Source of the DNA: Tessaracoccus massiliensis | Lineage (GTDB): Bacteria > Actinomycetota > Actinomycetes > Propionibacteriales > Propionibacteriaceae | Reading direction: 5' to 3' | Assembly: GCF_000826065.2 (NCBI RefSeq) | Contig: NZ_LN623542.1 | Coordinates: forward strand, 590,715 to 654,714 | DNA: 64,000 bases | Shown here: positions 21,219 through 30,069 of the stretch, in pieces | Position numbering within the stretch: position 1 is the first letter of the stretch | How the letters are laid out: each line of letters opens with the position of its first letter | The notes under the pieces: generated by a model | Seen by the model: only the letters and a program-made list of their open reading frames with translations | Told to the model about the DNA's origin: nothing | Databases searched by the model: none | Made by a program: the position numbers and the translations under genes

Positions 21219-22378
21219 GCTGAAAGCTCCCGGATGAGGTCGATTTCGCGGCCGATGGTGGCCTCGTGGCCGCACTGCTGGCGGGCCCGTTCCGCGGCGG
21301 CCGCAGAGAGCTCAGGCATCAGGTCGCGGTGCTCGAGCAGATGCCGGATGGCGCCCGCGAACGCCCACGGGTCATCGGCGCGGGGCAACAGGCTGCAGCT
21401 CTCGTCGGTGAACTCGGGGATCGCGGCCACGGGGTTGGTGATGGTCACCATGCCGCTGGCCATCGCCTCGCCCAGCATCACGCCCTGGGTGTCGAAGCGC
21501 GTGGGGCACAGGTAGACGCCGGCGCGTTGGTGCGCGGCGGCCATCTCGATGGGCGACAGGTAGCGCTCCTCGACGGCGACGTTGCGCAGGCGACCCAGCG
21601 CGGCCGTCTGCCCGAAGAGGGCGCCGGAGCCGCGGATGGTGATGTTCAGCTCATCGAAGCCCGGCTCGTCGGCCAGCACCTCCAGGGCGCGGATCGCGAT
21701 GTCGTTGCCGTAGTTGCGCACCGCGAAGCCGCGCATCAGCAACAGGTTGGTGGCCTCCTCGGGGTGGCGGATGCGAGCGCGGAAGGTGTCGCCGTCGATG
21801 AAGTTGGGGATCACCCGCGCCTTGGCGGCCGGCACCCCGATGTCCTCCGCCGCGAGCCCCCGCTGGAACTCGGAGACGAACACGACGGTGGCCTCGCCGT
21901 CGGTGAACAGCTTCCGCGTGGCCTCGGCGCGGCTGCGGTTCAGCTCGTCGCGGGCTGTGCGGATGGAGGCCAGTTCGCGGCTGTCGTGATTGGCGGCCAG
22001 GCGGCGGTAGTCGCGCACCTCGTAGCCGTGGAACCACACCGCCAACCGCCGCCCAGGCACCTGCGCCAACAACGCGTCGATAGTGGTGGGCTCCGGCGAA
22101 TGCACCAACACCGGGATGTCGGCGGCGACGGCGTGTTCAAGCGCGGTGGGGATCGCCTCGGGTGCGATGGCCCAGACCGGCAGGTCGCCGTCGTTGCCCC
22201 GCTGTTCCTGTGCGCCTTCGCGGAGGGAGGATTCGACGACGACGCCGCGCAGCCCGGCGGCCTGGTAGGCGCGGGCGCGGCTGCGGACGAACTCGCGGCC
22301 GGCGCGCCAGGGCTTGGGGTACGACGGCGTCAGCAGGACGTACTCAGCAGATCCCAGTTCTGCGGCGAGCTCCGTCAT
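21215..22378 (-). CDS. Family-4-like glycosyltransferase
   Basis: 387 residues with the layout of GT-B family 4 enzymes: an N-terminal acceptor domain (LLTPSYPKPWRAGREFVRSR), a hinge VIPNFID (about 205) and a C-terminal donor domain with CPTRFDTQGVMLGEAMASG, the GT4 E-x7-E-like region. It probably transfers a sugar from a nucleotide donor to a surface glycan or lipid; the substrate is not predictable. The ATG overlaps the TGA of the coiled-coil gene upstream, and its own stop overlaps the next start. Confidence 0.8.
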   Translation of the reverse strand: MTELAAELGSAEYVLLTPSYPKPWRAGREFVRSRARAYQAAGLRGVVVESSLREGAQEQRGNDGDLPVWAIAPEAIPTALEHAVAADIPVLVHSPEPTTIDALLAQVPGRRLAVWFHGYEVRDYRRLAANHDSRELASIRTARDELNRSRAEATRKLFTDGEATVVFVSEFQRGLAAEDIGVPAAKARVIPNFIDGDTFRARIRHPEEATNLLLMRGFAVRNYGNDIAIRALEVLADEPGFDELNITIRGSGALFGQTAALGRLRNVAVEERYLSPIEMAAAHQRAGVYLCPTRFDTQGVMLGEAMASGMVTITNPVAAIPEFTDESCSLLPRADDPWAFAGAIRHLLEHRDLMPELSAAAAERARQQCGHEATIGREIDLIRELSA

Positions 22379-22740
22379 CGCTTCACCGTGCGCACAACCT
22401 TGCGCACCGCACGCTCCGTGAAGCTGCGCTCGTTCTCCAGCTTCTTGATGCGTTCCTTCAGAGCCGCGATGGTCGCCCGGTCCGTTTCGGCCTTCGCCTG
22501 GGAGTCGTCGACGGCGGTGCGGGCCTCGAAGAGGTCGTCGCGCATCTTCGCGAGCGCGGCGATGGCGGCCTCGTGCTCAGCCTCCTTGGCGGTGAGCCTG
22601 GTGGCGACGGCGAACAGTTCAGCCTCCAGGCTGCTCGCGTGGGCAGCGGCCTTGGAAAGCTCGTCGCGGGCCGTGACCAGTTCGGCTTCCATGCCCGTGC
22701 GAAGGTGGTCCTCGATGCGTTGGCTGTCGTCGTTCGTCAC
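22375..22740 (-). CDS. Coiled-coil protein upstream of glycosyltransferase
   Basis: About 121 residues. Almost all of it is one predicted coiled coil, with repeated Leu/Ala heptads between Glu/Lys/Arg, ending in the basic tail RAVRKVVRTVKR. The start is uncertain: GTG at 22740 (VTNDDSQ) is preferred; the frame stays open to an ATG at 22812 that falls in the DnaA-box region. Small coiled-coil genes fused or next to GT4 enzymes often serve as scaffold or chain-length factors; that role is inferred from position only. Confidence 0.65.
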   Translation of the reverse strand: MTNDDSQRIEDHLRTGMEAELVTARDELSKAAAHASSLEAELFAVATRLTAKEAEHEAAIAALAKMRDDLFEARTAVDDSQAKAETDRATIAALKERIKKLENERSFTERAVRKVVRTVKR

Positions 22741-22799
22741 GCTGGTGAGTGTAACCCCGCGTTTCGGCTGCCGTGGGCCTTCGCCCCACTTGCTGATGC

Positions 22800-23045
22800 G
22801 GGGTGTCCACATGCATGACTTTGAAGATCCTTGTGTAGTTACATCCCAGATGTACTCATAGCGCTTGTGGATTCTGGGGATAACCCGCGTCGCTGCTGGT
22901 CAACCCGCTTTTGGGGGTGTGGACCGTTCGAGGACGAACGGTAAATGACACGTGGAGTATTTGGGGACAGATCCGGGGCGTGAAGTTATCCACACCTCCG
23001 TCCACACCCTTGGACAGCGTGGCGACCCGGGTTGTCCACAGCTCA
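22800..23045. other. Candidate oriC: DnaA-box cluster I
   Basis: Contains perfect DnaA boxes TTATCCACA (22986-22994) and TTGTCCACA (23032-23040), plus one-mismatch sites at 22803-22811 (GTGTCCACA) and 22875-22883 (minus strand) and weaker ones near 22866, 22918 and 22998. A relatively AT-rich stretch lies at about 22812-22862. It falls in the only sizeable gap between dnaN and dnaA. Functional proof is absent. Confidence 0.65.
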
Positions 23046-23085
23046 ACCAGCGTGGCGCGCTCAACCAGCGTCGAGCGCCCAGGTG

Positions 23086-24175
23086 GTCTCTCGACGAGGA
23101 CATGGAGATCACCGTCCTGGAGCGCAGTGGCTACGTATCTTTCGCCAACTGTGGCCTGCCGTATCACGTGGGTGGCGTCATCGAGGAGCGGTCTTCGCTG
23201 CTGCTGCAGACGCCCGAGGCCCTGTGGGAGCGGTTCCGCATCGACGTGCGCGTCAACACCGAGGCGCTGCGGATCGACCGCAGCCGCAAAGTGGTTGCCG
23301 CGCGTGACCTCACCGCGGGCGAGGAGACCGAGTTCGCCTACGACAAGCTGATCCTCTCCCCCGGCGCCCGTCCCGTGCAGCCTCCCATCCCCGGCATCGA
23401 GCGCGCGTTGACCCTGCGCAACGTGGAGGACACCGACGCGATGCTGGCGGCCGTCGACGGCGCTGAGACCGCCGTCGTCATCGGTGGCGGGTTCATCGGC
23501 CTGGAGGTCACCGAGAACCTCCTCGCCCTCGGGATGAAGGTGGCCCTCGTGGAGGCGCTCAGCCAGGTGATGGCCCCGCTCGATCCTGAAATGGTCACGC
23601 CCGTGCATGACCTCCTGCGCGAGCACGGCGTCGATCTGCGGCTGGGTTCCGGCGTCACCCGGATCGGCGAGAGCGACGTCACGCTCGCCGACGGCTCCAC
23701 CATCCCCGCCGACGTCGTGGTCGCAGCCATCGGTGTGCGCCCCGAGGCGAAGCTCGCCGAAGAGGCGGACCTGCTCGTCGGCTCCCTGGGCGGCATCGTC
23801 GTGGGGTCGCGTCAGCTCACCAACGACCGCAGCATCTACGCCGTCGGCGACGCCGTCCAGAAGGAGGACGCCCTCACCGACGACGCCGTCCTCGTCCCCC
23901 TCGCCAACACCGCCAACCTGCAGGATGAGGGCGCCACCGTCGTTGACGTGCGCACCCCCGCCGAGTTCGAGCGCGGCGCCATCCCGGGGGCCATCAACCT
24001 CCCGCTCGACGAGCTTCGCGACCGCGCCGATGAGCTGCCCGAGGGCAAGCTGATCCTCCACTGCGGCGTCGGCATCCGTAGACACACCGCCTTGTGCCTG
24101 TTGAAGGACCGCGAGGTCTACAACCTCGATGGCGGTTACACCACCTGGAAGGCTGGCAGCGGCGCCGCTGGTTGA
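23086..24175 (+). pseudogene. CoA-disulfide reductase-rhodanese fusion, decayed
   Basis: Clear remnant of the FAD/NAD-dependent CoA-disulfide reductase (CoADR) fused to rhodanese. Homology starts abruptly at LDEDMEI; the N-terminal FAD-binding GxGxxG strand is missing. The redox-active segment SFANCGLPYHVGG and the NAD-binding VIGGGFIGLE are intact. After PLANTANLQ the sequence jumps to the rhodanese domain (VVDVRTPAEFERGAI), so roughly 100 residues of the dimerisation domain are lost. The rhodanese keeps a Cys in LHCGVGIRR. The frame is open upstream to 22952, but that part is oriC-like DNA. A shortened product from ATG 23102 could be made but should not bind FAD. The neighbouring CsoR/CstR-like gene fits a former sulfur-stress pair. 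Confidence 0.8.
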
Positions 24176-24196
24176 GCCGACCGTGTCGAAACCGAG

Positions 24197-24273
24197 GGCA
24201 GGAGAAGACCCCCGTAACGCAAGGTGCGTCGCCCGGGATGCGGGCGGCACCCTGGTGCTACGGGGGCCCTGCC
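24197..24273. repeat. Large imperfect hairpin between convergent pseudogenes
   Basis: Nested arms: GGCAGG with CCTGCC, CCCCCGTA (24209-24216) with TACGGGGG (24259-24266), then GGTGC with GCACC and GCCC with GGGC. It follows the CoADR remnant and faces the next minus-strand locus. No T-run follows on either strand, so it may be a bidirectional stop structure or a REP-like element. Confidence 0.6.
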
Positions 24274-24290
24274 GTCAGCTACCGGTTGTT

Positions 24291-24724
24291 TCAGTTGAGG
24301 ATGTCGATGTAGGTCCCACCATCGGCGAGGGGTTGGAGAACCTCTGGATTCGTCACCGGGTTGTCGGCGAGCCGCAGCTGGGTGAGGTTGGTCAGGTGTG
24401 TCAGGTCGGTGATGTCGCGGAGGTAGCACTTAAGTTCGCTGAGTCTGGTGTAGTCAGCGTTGCCTTGGGATTGCATGTGTTCGCTGATGCAGGTGCGGAC
24501 GTTGGGTCTGTGATGAAGCTCAGATCGCCGGGGCGGTTCAGCCCGTTGATGGTGAGGGTGCCGGGTGTGATGTAGACGTCGACGTCTGCATTGGCTGGTG
24601 GTGTGGTGGCTACCAGGCTGCTGGTTGCGATGGTGAGGCTCGCGGCGAGGGCTGCGATGCGTTGCCATGTGGTTTCATTCAGAAACCCCCAAGTATCTGC
24701 CGGGCCCGTTGCCCGGCACCTGGG
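24291..24724 (-). pseudogene. Secreted leucine-rich-repeat-like protein, frameshifted
   Basis: Two minus-strand frames together read as one small exported protein. The first (about 24690-24510) gives a signal-peptide-like segment (AALAASLTIATSS, then ANADVDVY) and GLNRPGDLSFITDP. The second (about 24510-24291) gives CISEHMQSQGNAD and a leucine-rich motif LTHLTNLTQLRLADNP, ending in DILN. The switch near 24505 needs a one-base shift. The start region also looks disturbed, with no good in-frame start before the signal. A short hairpin (TGCCGGGC with GCCCGGCA) lies just upstream at about 24697-24717. Function unknown. Confidence 0.5.
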
Positions 24725-24754
24725 CAGCACACCAGCAGCGAGGCTCTGACCGGA

Positions 24755-25012
24755 TCAGGCCAAGGAGAGGAACAGCTTTTCCATCTTCGCCTGGTCCATT
24801 CCCCCGTCGGGATCGGCCATGCACTGGCGCAGGCCGACGGCGATCGTCGAGAAACCCGCACGGTCGACGGCCTTGGAGACGGCGGCGAGCTGCATCACGA
24901 TGTCGTCGCACTCCCGGCCGTCCTCGATCATCTTGATGATCCCGCCCAGTTGGCCCTGGGCACGCTTGAGTCGCCGGACCACCGATGCCATCTCTTCAGG
25001 GTTCAACTGCAT
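24755..25012 (-). CDS. CsoR/CstR-family (DUF156) metal- or persulfide-sensing repressor
   Basis: 85 residues from the ATG at 25012, all-helical, matching the CsoR/RcnR/CstR family (KRAQGQLGGIIKMIE). These are tetrameric DNA-binding repressors. Cys35 and Cys64 occupy the two conserved thiol positions, but the histidine found four residues before the second Cys in copper-sensing CsoR is Gly60 here (VGLRQC). Loss of that ligand is typical of persulfide-sensing CstR-like members. With a CoADR-rhodanese remnant about 0.6 kb away, sulfur-stress sensing is the better guess, though its target genes are not obvious in this window. Confidence 0.85.
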   Translation of the reverse strand: MQLNPEEMASVVRRLKRAQGQLGGIIKMIEDGRECDDIVMQLAAVSKAVDRAGFSTIAVGLRQCMADPDGGMDQAKMEKLFLSLA

Positions 25013-25214
25013 GACCTCAGCATACCGGGGCGGGTATGTAGGTCGTGGGCTAAGCACGGGACCGCGCCCTGAGCCAAGCACGGCGCGTTCGATCGAAGGA
25101 GCGGTTGCTGGAAGAGCCCTCAGCGTGGCACACAGGGATAATCACCCGTCCTTTGACCGGGCGCTGGGCGCCCAGCTCAGGAAACGGCAAGGTGCGGGGT
25201 CAACAGGCTTGGAT

Positions 25215-26579
25215 TCAGGCCTGCTTGATCTGGTTGGTCAGCTCCGTGACCTGGTTGTACAGGTCGCGGTCCACGCCGATCTTCTCGGTGATCTTGCGCA
25301 CCGCGTGCAGCACCGTCGAGTGGTCGCGGCCGCCGAACTTGGCGCCGATCTTCGGCAGCGACAACTCGGTCATCTCCCGGCACAGGTACATCGCCACCTG
25401 GCGGGCCGACGCGATGGTGGCCACCCGGCTGGAACCCGTCAGATCATCCAGGGTGATGCCGAAGTAGCGCGAACTGGCCTCCATGATCGTCTGCGCGTCG
25501 ACGGGGGCCGCGTCCTCCGGCATCAGGTCGTTGAGCACCTGCTGCGTGAGTTCCTCGGTGATCTCCTGCGCGTTGAGGCTGGCCAGGGCCGCGACGCGGG
25601 TGAGGGCGCCCTCCAACTCGCGGATGTTCGTCGGGATCCGGGACGCGATCAGCTCCAACACCTGCGTGCCGGCGGTCAGCCGCTGCTGCGCCACCTTCTT
25701 GCGCAGAATGGCGATGCGGGTCTCGAGGTCTGGCGGCTGGATGTCGGTCATCAGGCCCCACTCAAACCGCGACCGCAGCCGGGGCTCCAGCGCCTCCAGC
25801 AGCTTCGGCGGCCGGTCCGACGTCATCACGATCTGCTTCTGCGCATTGTGCAACGTGTTGAACGTGTGGAAGAACTCCTCCTGCGTCTGGATCTTCGACT
25901 CCAGGAACTGGATGTCGTCAACCAGCAGCACGTCCACGTCGCGGTACGACGAACGGAACTCCGCTGTGCGGTTGTTGGAAATTGCGTTGATGAAATCGTT
26001 GGTGAGTTCCTCGGTGGAGACGTACTTCACGCGCAGGTTCTCGTAATAGCTGGTCACGTAGTGGCCGATGGCGTGCAGCAGGTGCGTCTTCCCCAAGCCG
26101 GAGGGGCCGTAGATCATCAGCGGGTTGTAGGACTTGCCCGGCGTCTCCGCGACGGCGGCCGCGGCGGCGTGGGCAAAGCGGTTCGACGAGCCCGCGACGA
26201 ACGACTCGAACGTGTAGCGTGGGTTCAGCCGCACCTCCTGCGGCTTCGACCGCGGCAGCATGGGCTGCGGGGGCATTTCATCCGGCGGCGGCGGGGCGGG
26301 TGCCGTCTCCGTGGGGACGAGCTCCGGATTGATCATCACCGCCAGGTGCGTGGGCTTGCCGCACAACTCGCTCAGCCTGCCCTCGATCTGGGGACGCAGC
26401 TTCGTCTCGAGCCGTTCACGGGTGGGTTCGTCACCGACGGCGAGCATGAGCGTCGAACCGTGCATGTCGACGGGGAGGGTGCGGCGCAACCATGCGCGGC
26501 TGGGCAGATCTGCGGAGGTGATCACGTCTTCCCAGAGCACCGCCAGGTCCGGCGTCGGTGATTGATTCACCTCACCCAC
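25215..26579 (-). CDS. dnaA: Chromosomal replication initiator DnaA
   Basis: 454 residues. Domain I (1-90, [11 protein letters not shown]), a short Pro-rich domain II (about 105-125), AAA+ domain III with Walker [11 protein letters not shown] and Walker [12 protein letters not shown], and domain IV with the DNA-binding helix-turn-helix and signature [11 protein letters not shown] near 430. Start GTG at 26579; a second GTG at 26570 is possible. DnaA boxes lie both upstream (26.6-26.8 kb) and about 2.2 kb downstream (22.8-23.0 kb), so autoregulation and origin binding are expected. Confidence 0.98.
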   Translation of the reverse strand: MGEVNQSPTPDLAVLWEDVITSADLPSRAWLRRTLPVDMHGSTLMLAVGDEPTRERLETKLRPQIEGRLSELCGKPTHLAVMINPELVPTETAPAPPPPDEMPPQPMLPRSKPQEVRLNPRYTFESFVAGSSNRFAHAAAAAVAETPGKSYNPLMIYGPSGLGKTHLLHAIGHYVTSYYENLRVKYVSTEELTNDFINAISNNRTAEFRSSYRDVDVLLVDDIQFLESKIQTQEEFFHTFNTLHNAQKQIVMTSDRPPKLLEALEPRLRSRFEWGLMTDIQPPDLETRIAILRKKVAQQRLTAGTQVLELIASRIPTNIRELEGALTRVAALASLNAQEITEELTQQVLNDLMPEDAAPVDAQTIMEASSRYFGITLDDLTGSSRVATIASARQVAMYLCREMTELSLPKIGAKFGGRDHSTVLHAVRKITEKIGVDRDLYNQVTELTNQIKQA

Positions 26580-26604
26580 TTCCCGGCGGATCCACCGCCT
26601 CAGT

Positions 26605-26840
26605 CACGTCGCGTCCACAGAGTTGTCCACAGAAGGGTATAACTCTCCCCCGGATAAAGCGAAGGCCCCCCACCTGTGGATAACCCGTGGGGACAGAGCA
26701 TTGAAACTAGTACCCAGAAGCCATTCTCGCAAGGCGAATCGACGGTTTCCCGGTGTGTCGGCTGGACTACAATCATGTAATTTGCTTGGTTGCTCAGTCA
26801 CCCCTGTTCCGGTTTGGCGAACAAAGGGTTATCCACGTAT
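26605..26840. other. DnaA-box cluster II in the dnaA-rpmH gap
   Basis: The divergent 348-bp gap holds perfect DnaA boxes TTGTCCACA (26623-26631) and TTATCCACA on the minus strand (26675-26683), one-mismatch TTATCCACG (26829-26837), and a weaker GCGTCCACA (26611-26619). The stretch around 26697-26800 is AT-richer than average. It likely contains the dnaA and rpmH promoters and may form part of a bipartite origin. Confidence 0.65.
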
Positions 26841-26927
26841 CGTTGACCAGTCGCCATTTTCGGCGAACACTTCCCCCTGCCCGGCGCCCCGGGCAGCGTC
26901 ACCTTCGAAACTGAGGGAGTCAATCCC

Positions 26928-27065
26928 ATGAGCAAGCGCACGTTCCAGCCGAGCAACCGCCGCCGCAGCCGCAACCACGGCTTCCGCGCCCGCATGCGCA
27001 CCCGCGCCGGCCGCGCCATCCTGGCCGCCCGTCGTCGTAAGGGTCGCGTCGAGCTGTCGGCCTGA
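26928..27065 (+). CDS. rpmH: 50S ribosomal protein L34
   Basis: 45 residues starting [20 protein letters not shown], rich in Arg/Lys, with the L34 signature [14 protein letters not shown]. It is part of the large ribosomal subunit. It is followed after four bases by rnpA, the near-universal arrangement, and a GAGGGAG ribosome site lies upstream of the ATG. Confidence 0.98.
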   Translation: MSKRTFQPSNRRRSRNHGFRARMRTRAGRAILAARRRKGRVELSA

Positions 27066-27069
27066 TCAC

Positions 27070-27414
27070 GTGCTGCCGAAATCGCAGCGCCTGAAGAGGC
27101 CCGGCGAATTTGGCATCACCGTCAGGCACGGCTCGAGAGCGGCAACGCCGACAGTAGTGGTGCACGTGAGGCACCCCCAGCACAATCCACCCGAGTTCAC
27201 CCGGGTGGGTTTTGTTGTCTCCAAGAAGGTGGGCAACGCCGTGACCCGCAACCGCGTCAAGCGTCGCCTCCGCCATCTGGCCGCCGAGATGACCAGCCCA
27301 TTCCCCACAGACGTCGTGGTGCGGGCACTACCTGGCGCCGCCGTCGAACCCGGCCGCGTCGCCAACGACCTCACCGACGCCTGGCACAGGGCGTTCCGGA
27401 AGGCCGGTGCATGA
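27070..27414 (+). CDS. rnpA: Ribonuclease P protein component
   Basis: 114 residues from a GTG start at 27070. It binds RNase P RNA and helps process tRNA 5' ends. Seen: the N-terminal LKRPGEFGITVRHG, FVVSKKVGNAVTRNRVKRRLR (the RNR motif of the family, about residues 50-70) and a basic core. rpmH lies 4 bp upstream; the stop overlaps the yidD start (ATGA), so translation is coupled. Confidence 0.97.
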   Translation: MLPKSQRLKRPGEFGITVRHGSRAATPTVVVHVRHPQHNPPEFTRVGFVVSKKVGNAVTRNRVKRRLRHLAAEMTSPFPTDVVVRALPGAAVEPGRVANDLTDAWHRAFRKAGA

Positions 27415-27704
27415 GGTACCCGCTGATCTGGTTCGTCAAGATGTGGCGCCGGTTCATCTCGCCCATCTATGGAGACGTGTGCAAGTTCCACCCGACGTGC
27501 TCGGCCTACGGGCTGGCCGCGTTGGAAACCCACGGAGCCCTCAAAGGCTCCGCCCTGACCATTGGTCGAATCGCCCGCTGCCATCCGTGGAGCCAGGGCG
27601 GCGTCGACTATGTTCCCGGTACACCCCAGGCAGAAGCCTGGGCCCGGGAGAATTCGCAAAGCTCGACGCCCGGTGCGGCGTCGCTCCAAGCTGAGGTGGC
27701 TTAA
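27411..27704 (+). CDS. yidD: Membrane protein insertion efficiency factor YidD
   Basis: 97 residues with the YidD/DUF37 pattern: an N-terminal amphipathic helix (LIWFVKMWRRFISP), CKFHPTCSAYGLAAL and RIARCHPWSQGGVDYVP. It is a small membrane-associated protein that helps YidC insert membrane proteins. It overlaps rnpA at its start and yidC at its end (TAATG). The C-terminal tail of about 25 residues is low complexity. Confidence 0.95.
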   Translation: MRYPLIWFVKMWRRFISPIYGDVCKFHPTCSAYGLAALETHGALKGSALTIGRIARCHPWSQGGVDYVPGTPQAEAWARENSQSSTPGAASLQAEVA

Positions 27705-28816
27705 TGCTCGATCTGTTCGTCCAGCTGAACATCTGGGACAGCTTCTACGGTCTGCTGTCAGCGATGATGCAGCCCATCTACTGGGTGATCTCCGGCCTGG
27801 TGGTGCTGTTCCACCGACTGTTCACCCCCCTGTTCGGCGCAGATTCCGGCGTGACGTGGACACTGGCCATCATCATGCTCACCGTGGTGATCCGCACCCT
27901 GCTGATCCCGCTGTTCGTCAAGCAGATCAACTCGGCACGCAACATGCAGCTCATGCAGCCCAAGGTCGCCGAGCTGCAGAAGAAGTACGGCCACGACCGC
28001 GAACGGCTCGGTCAAGAGACCATGAAGCTGTACAGGGAAGAGGGCGTCAACCCCATGGCGTCGTGTCTGCCGCTGCTGCTGCAGATGCCCATCTTCCTCG
28101 GCCTGTTCCGCGTGCTGCAGGGCGTGGCGGACAACACCCCCCGCGGCCACTTCTTCCGTGAGAACCCGCACCTGGTGGAGTCGCTGCGCAACTCCGAGAT
28201 CTTCGGAGCCGGCCTCGCAGACCGCATCTTCCCCATCGAGAGTTTCGGCGCCACGCAGATCCTCGGCATCCTGCTCGTCGTCGCCATGGTGGGTGTCTTC
28301 TTCGTCACCCAGCTGCAGCTGATGCGCAAGAACATGCCGCCGGAGTCGCAGACCGGCCAGGCCGCGCAGATGCAGAAGATGATGCTGTACTTCTTCCCCG
28401 TCGTCTACGCCATGTCGGCCACGTTCATCCCCATCGGCGTGCTCGTCTACTGGCTCACGTCCAACGTGTGGACCATGGTGCAGCAGGCCATCCTCATCCG
28501 GAACAACCCCGCGCCCAACACCCCGGCCTACATCGACTGGGAGGAGCGCATGAAGGCCAAGGGTCTGGATCCCGACGAGGTGGTTCGCCAGCGCGCCGAG
28601 AAGCGCCGCAAGAACAAGGCCAACTCCACCTCGCGCGCCGTCGGCAAGCCCGCCGCCCGATCCGAGGACGCAGAGGGCTCCACCCGCGTCGACGAGGCGC
28701 CTAAGGTGACGCGTCAGCAGGTGACCCGGCAGACTGTCCGCACGACAGAGGACGGGCGCCGCATCGTGCAGCGGCAGCAGCCGCGCCAGCAGCCCCGCTC
28801 CAAGCGCAAGAAGTAG
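27704..28816 (+). CDS. yidC: Membrane protein insertase YidC
   Basis: 370 residues in the short Gram-positive YidC/Oxa1 form. Helices lie near 24-45, 52-75 (IIMLTVVIRTLLIPLF), 117-140, 180-205 and 228-250, with a coiled cytoplasmic loop QPKVAELQKKYGHDRERL between helices 2 and 3. The basic C-terminal tail ending KRKK is the ribosome-binding tail of such insertases. No lipoprotein cysteine is apparent, unlike Bacillus SpoIIIJ. It stands in the conserved rpmH-rnpA-yidD-yidC-jag order. Confidence 0.97.
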   Translation: MLDLFVQLNIWDSFYGLLSAMMQPIYWVISGLVVLFHRLFTPLFGADSGVTWTLAIIMLTVVIRTLLIPLFVKQINSARNMQLMQPKVAELQKKYGHDRERLGQETMKLYREEGVNPMASCLPLLLQMPIFLGLFRVLQGVADNTPRGHFFRENPHLVESLRNSEIFGAGLADRIFPIESFGATQILGILLVVAMVGVFFVTQLQLMRKNMPPESQTGQAAQMQKMMLYFFPVVYAMSATFIPIGVLVYWLTSNVWTMVQQAILIRNNPAPNTPAYIDWEERMKAKGLDPDEVVRQRAEKRRKNKANSTSRAVGKPAARSEDAEGSTRVDEAPKVTRQQVTRQTVRTTEDGRRIVQRQQPRQQPRSKRKK

Positions 28817-28892
28817 ACCCAACCTGGCCTAGAGCGGGAGCACCTGAACGCTCGCGGCCACCCAGCTTTATTCGACAGATAAGGAAACACAG

Positions 28893-29360
28893 ATGGCCGA
28901 CAACGACGCCGATCTGCTCGCCGAGGGCGACCTCGTCGCCGATTACCTCGAGGAACTCCTCGACATCGCGGACCTCGACGGCGACATCGAGAACTCCGTG
29001 CAGGAGGGTCGCGCCTACATCGCGATCGACACCGATTCCGAGCAGCTGGTGGGCAAGGACGGCGAAGTCCTCGACGCCCTGCAGGAGCTCTCCCGCCTCG
29101 TCGTGATGACCGAGACCGGTAACCGTTCGCGCCTGATGGTCGACGTCGCGGGCTTCCGCGCACGCCGCCGAGCCGAGCTCATCGCCCTGGCGAAGGACGC
29201 CATCGCCGAGGTGCAGGAGACCGGGGAGCAGGCGCGTCTGGCCCCGATGAACGCCTACGAGCGCAAGATCGTCCACGACGAGGTTGCCGCTGCCGGTCTG
29301 GTGAGCGAGTCCGAGGGCGAGCCGCCGAACCGTCGCGTGGTAGTCCAGAAGGCCGACTGA
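28893..29360 (+). CDS. jag: KhpB/Jag-type RNA-binding protein (R3H)
   Basis: 155 residues. An acidic N-terminus, a KH-like domain (about 45-95, IDTDSEQLVGKDGEVLDALQEL) and a C-terminal R3H domain (APMNAYERKIVHDEV, about 117-131). It is the SpoIIIJ-associated Jag/KhpB protein, an RNA binder linked to cell-envelope control. The N-terminal Jag_N domain is absent, as usual in actinobacteria. It starts 76 bp after yidC with AAGGAAA upstream. Confidence 0.93.
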   Translation: MADNDADLLAEGDLVADYLEELLDIADLDGDIENSVQEGRAYIAIDTDSEQLVGKDGEVLDALQELSRLVVMTETGNRSRLMVDVAGFRARRRAELIALAKDAIAEVQETGEQARLAPMNAYERKIVHDEVAAAGLVSESEGEPPNRRVVVQKAD

Positions 29361-29388
29361 GAGGCCGCTGAGCTTCGCGCCCCGCGTT

Positions 29389-29425
29389 GGTTGCGCCTGC
29401 GAGCGCAGCGAGCAGTGTCGAAACC
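29389..29425. repeat. REP-like family A copy
   Basis: 37 bp starting GGTTGCGCCTGCGAGCGCAG and ending AGCAGTGTCGAAACC. It differs from the copy at 38179-38215 at one position, so this is a true dispersed repeat. Confidence 0.85.
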
Positions 29426-29517
29426 TCTGCAGCGTCTGGTCCCTGAGCGTGAGCGCCCGCGCGAACGACTAAGGGTCTCCGCAGCGTGTCTGACACCTGG
29501 TCCCCAGCTTGGTGCCG

Positions 29518-29643
29518 CAGTGTCTGATGGGGGCCTTCGCCGCCCATGCCGAAGGCGGTCACACTGTGCGTGTTCTGGTCTGGGGTGGGGTGACCGTCTT
29601 CGGCAACGCCCGACCCACCCTCTTAGAACCCCATCAGAGACTG
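29518..29643. repeat. Fold-back element (126 bp)
   Basis: The outer arms 29518-29532 and 29629-29643 pair at 14 of 15 bases; the inner arms 29548-29562 and 29590-29604 pair at 14 of 15. It has the look of a small non-autonomous inverted-repeat element. No coding potential. Confidence 0.75.
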
Positions 29644-30069
29644 CTTCACACACTGAGGTGCTGTGAGGTGTTGCCGAAACCGTGGCCGCTGTTGTTGCCG
29701 TCGTGTCCGGTGGCGGGGTACTCCGTAGATGGTCGGTGTTGCCGGGCAACAACTCCTGGGTGGGGTCCGGGCTCGGCGCGCGTACTTGCATCCCCCCGCC
29801 CCCGGCCACTCCTTTAAACTGAAGCCGACCACAGGTGCCCGACTGACGCTCTAGGGCAGCGCTGATTATCGCGGTCCCTGAGCCAGCCCCCCGCGGCTGG
29901 TTGAAGGGCGCCAAGCGTGACCAGGGCTTGAATCGACACTCGCCCGTCCTTTACTTCGACCAGTCGCTCGTTCCTCGCGGCTGGCTCAGCACAAGCGACA
30001 GGGCGCGGGGCGCCCGGCTCAGGAAACGAGGAGTTGTTCAGCGCTTCCCTGGGGCGCTGGGGGTGTGAG

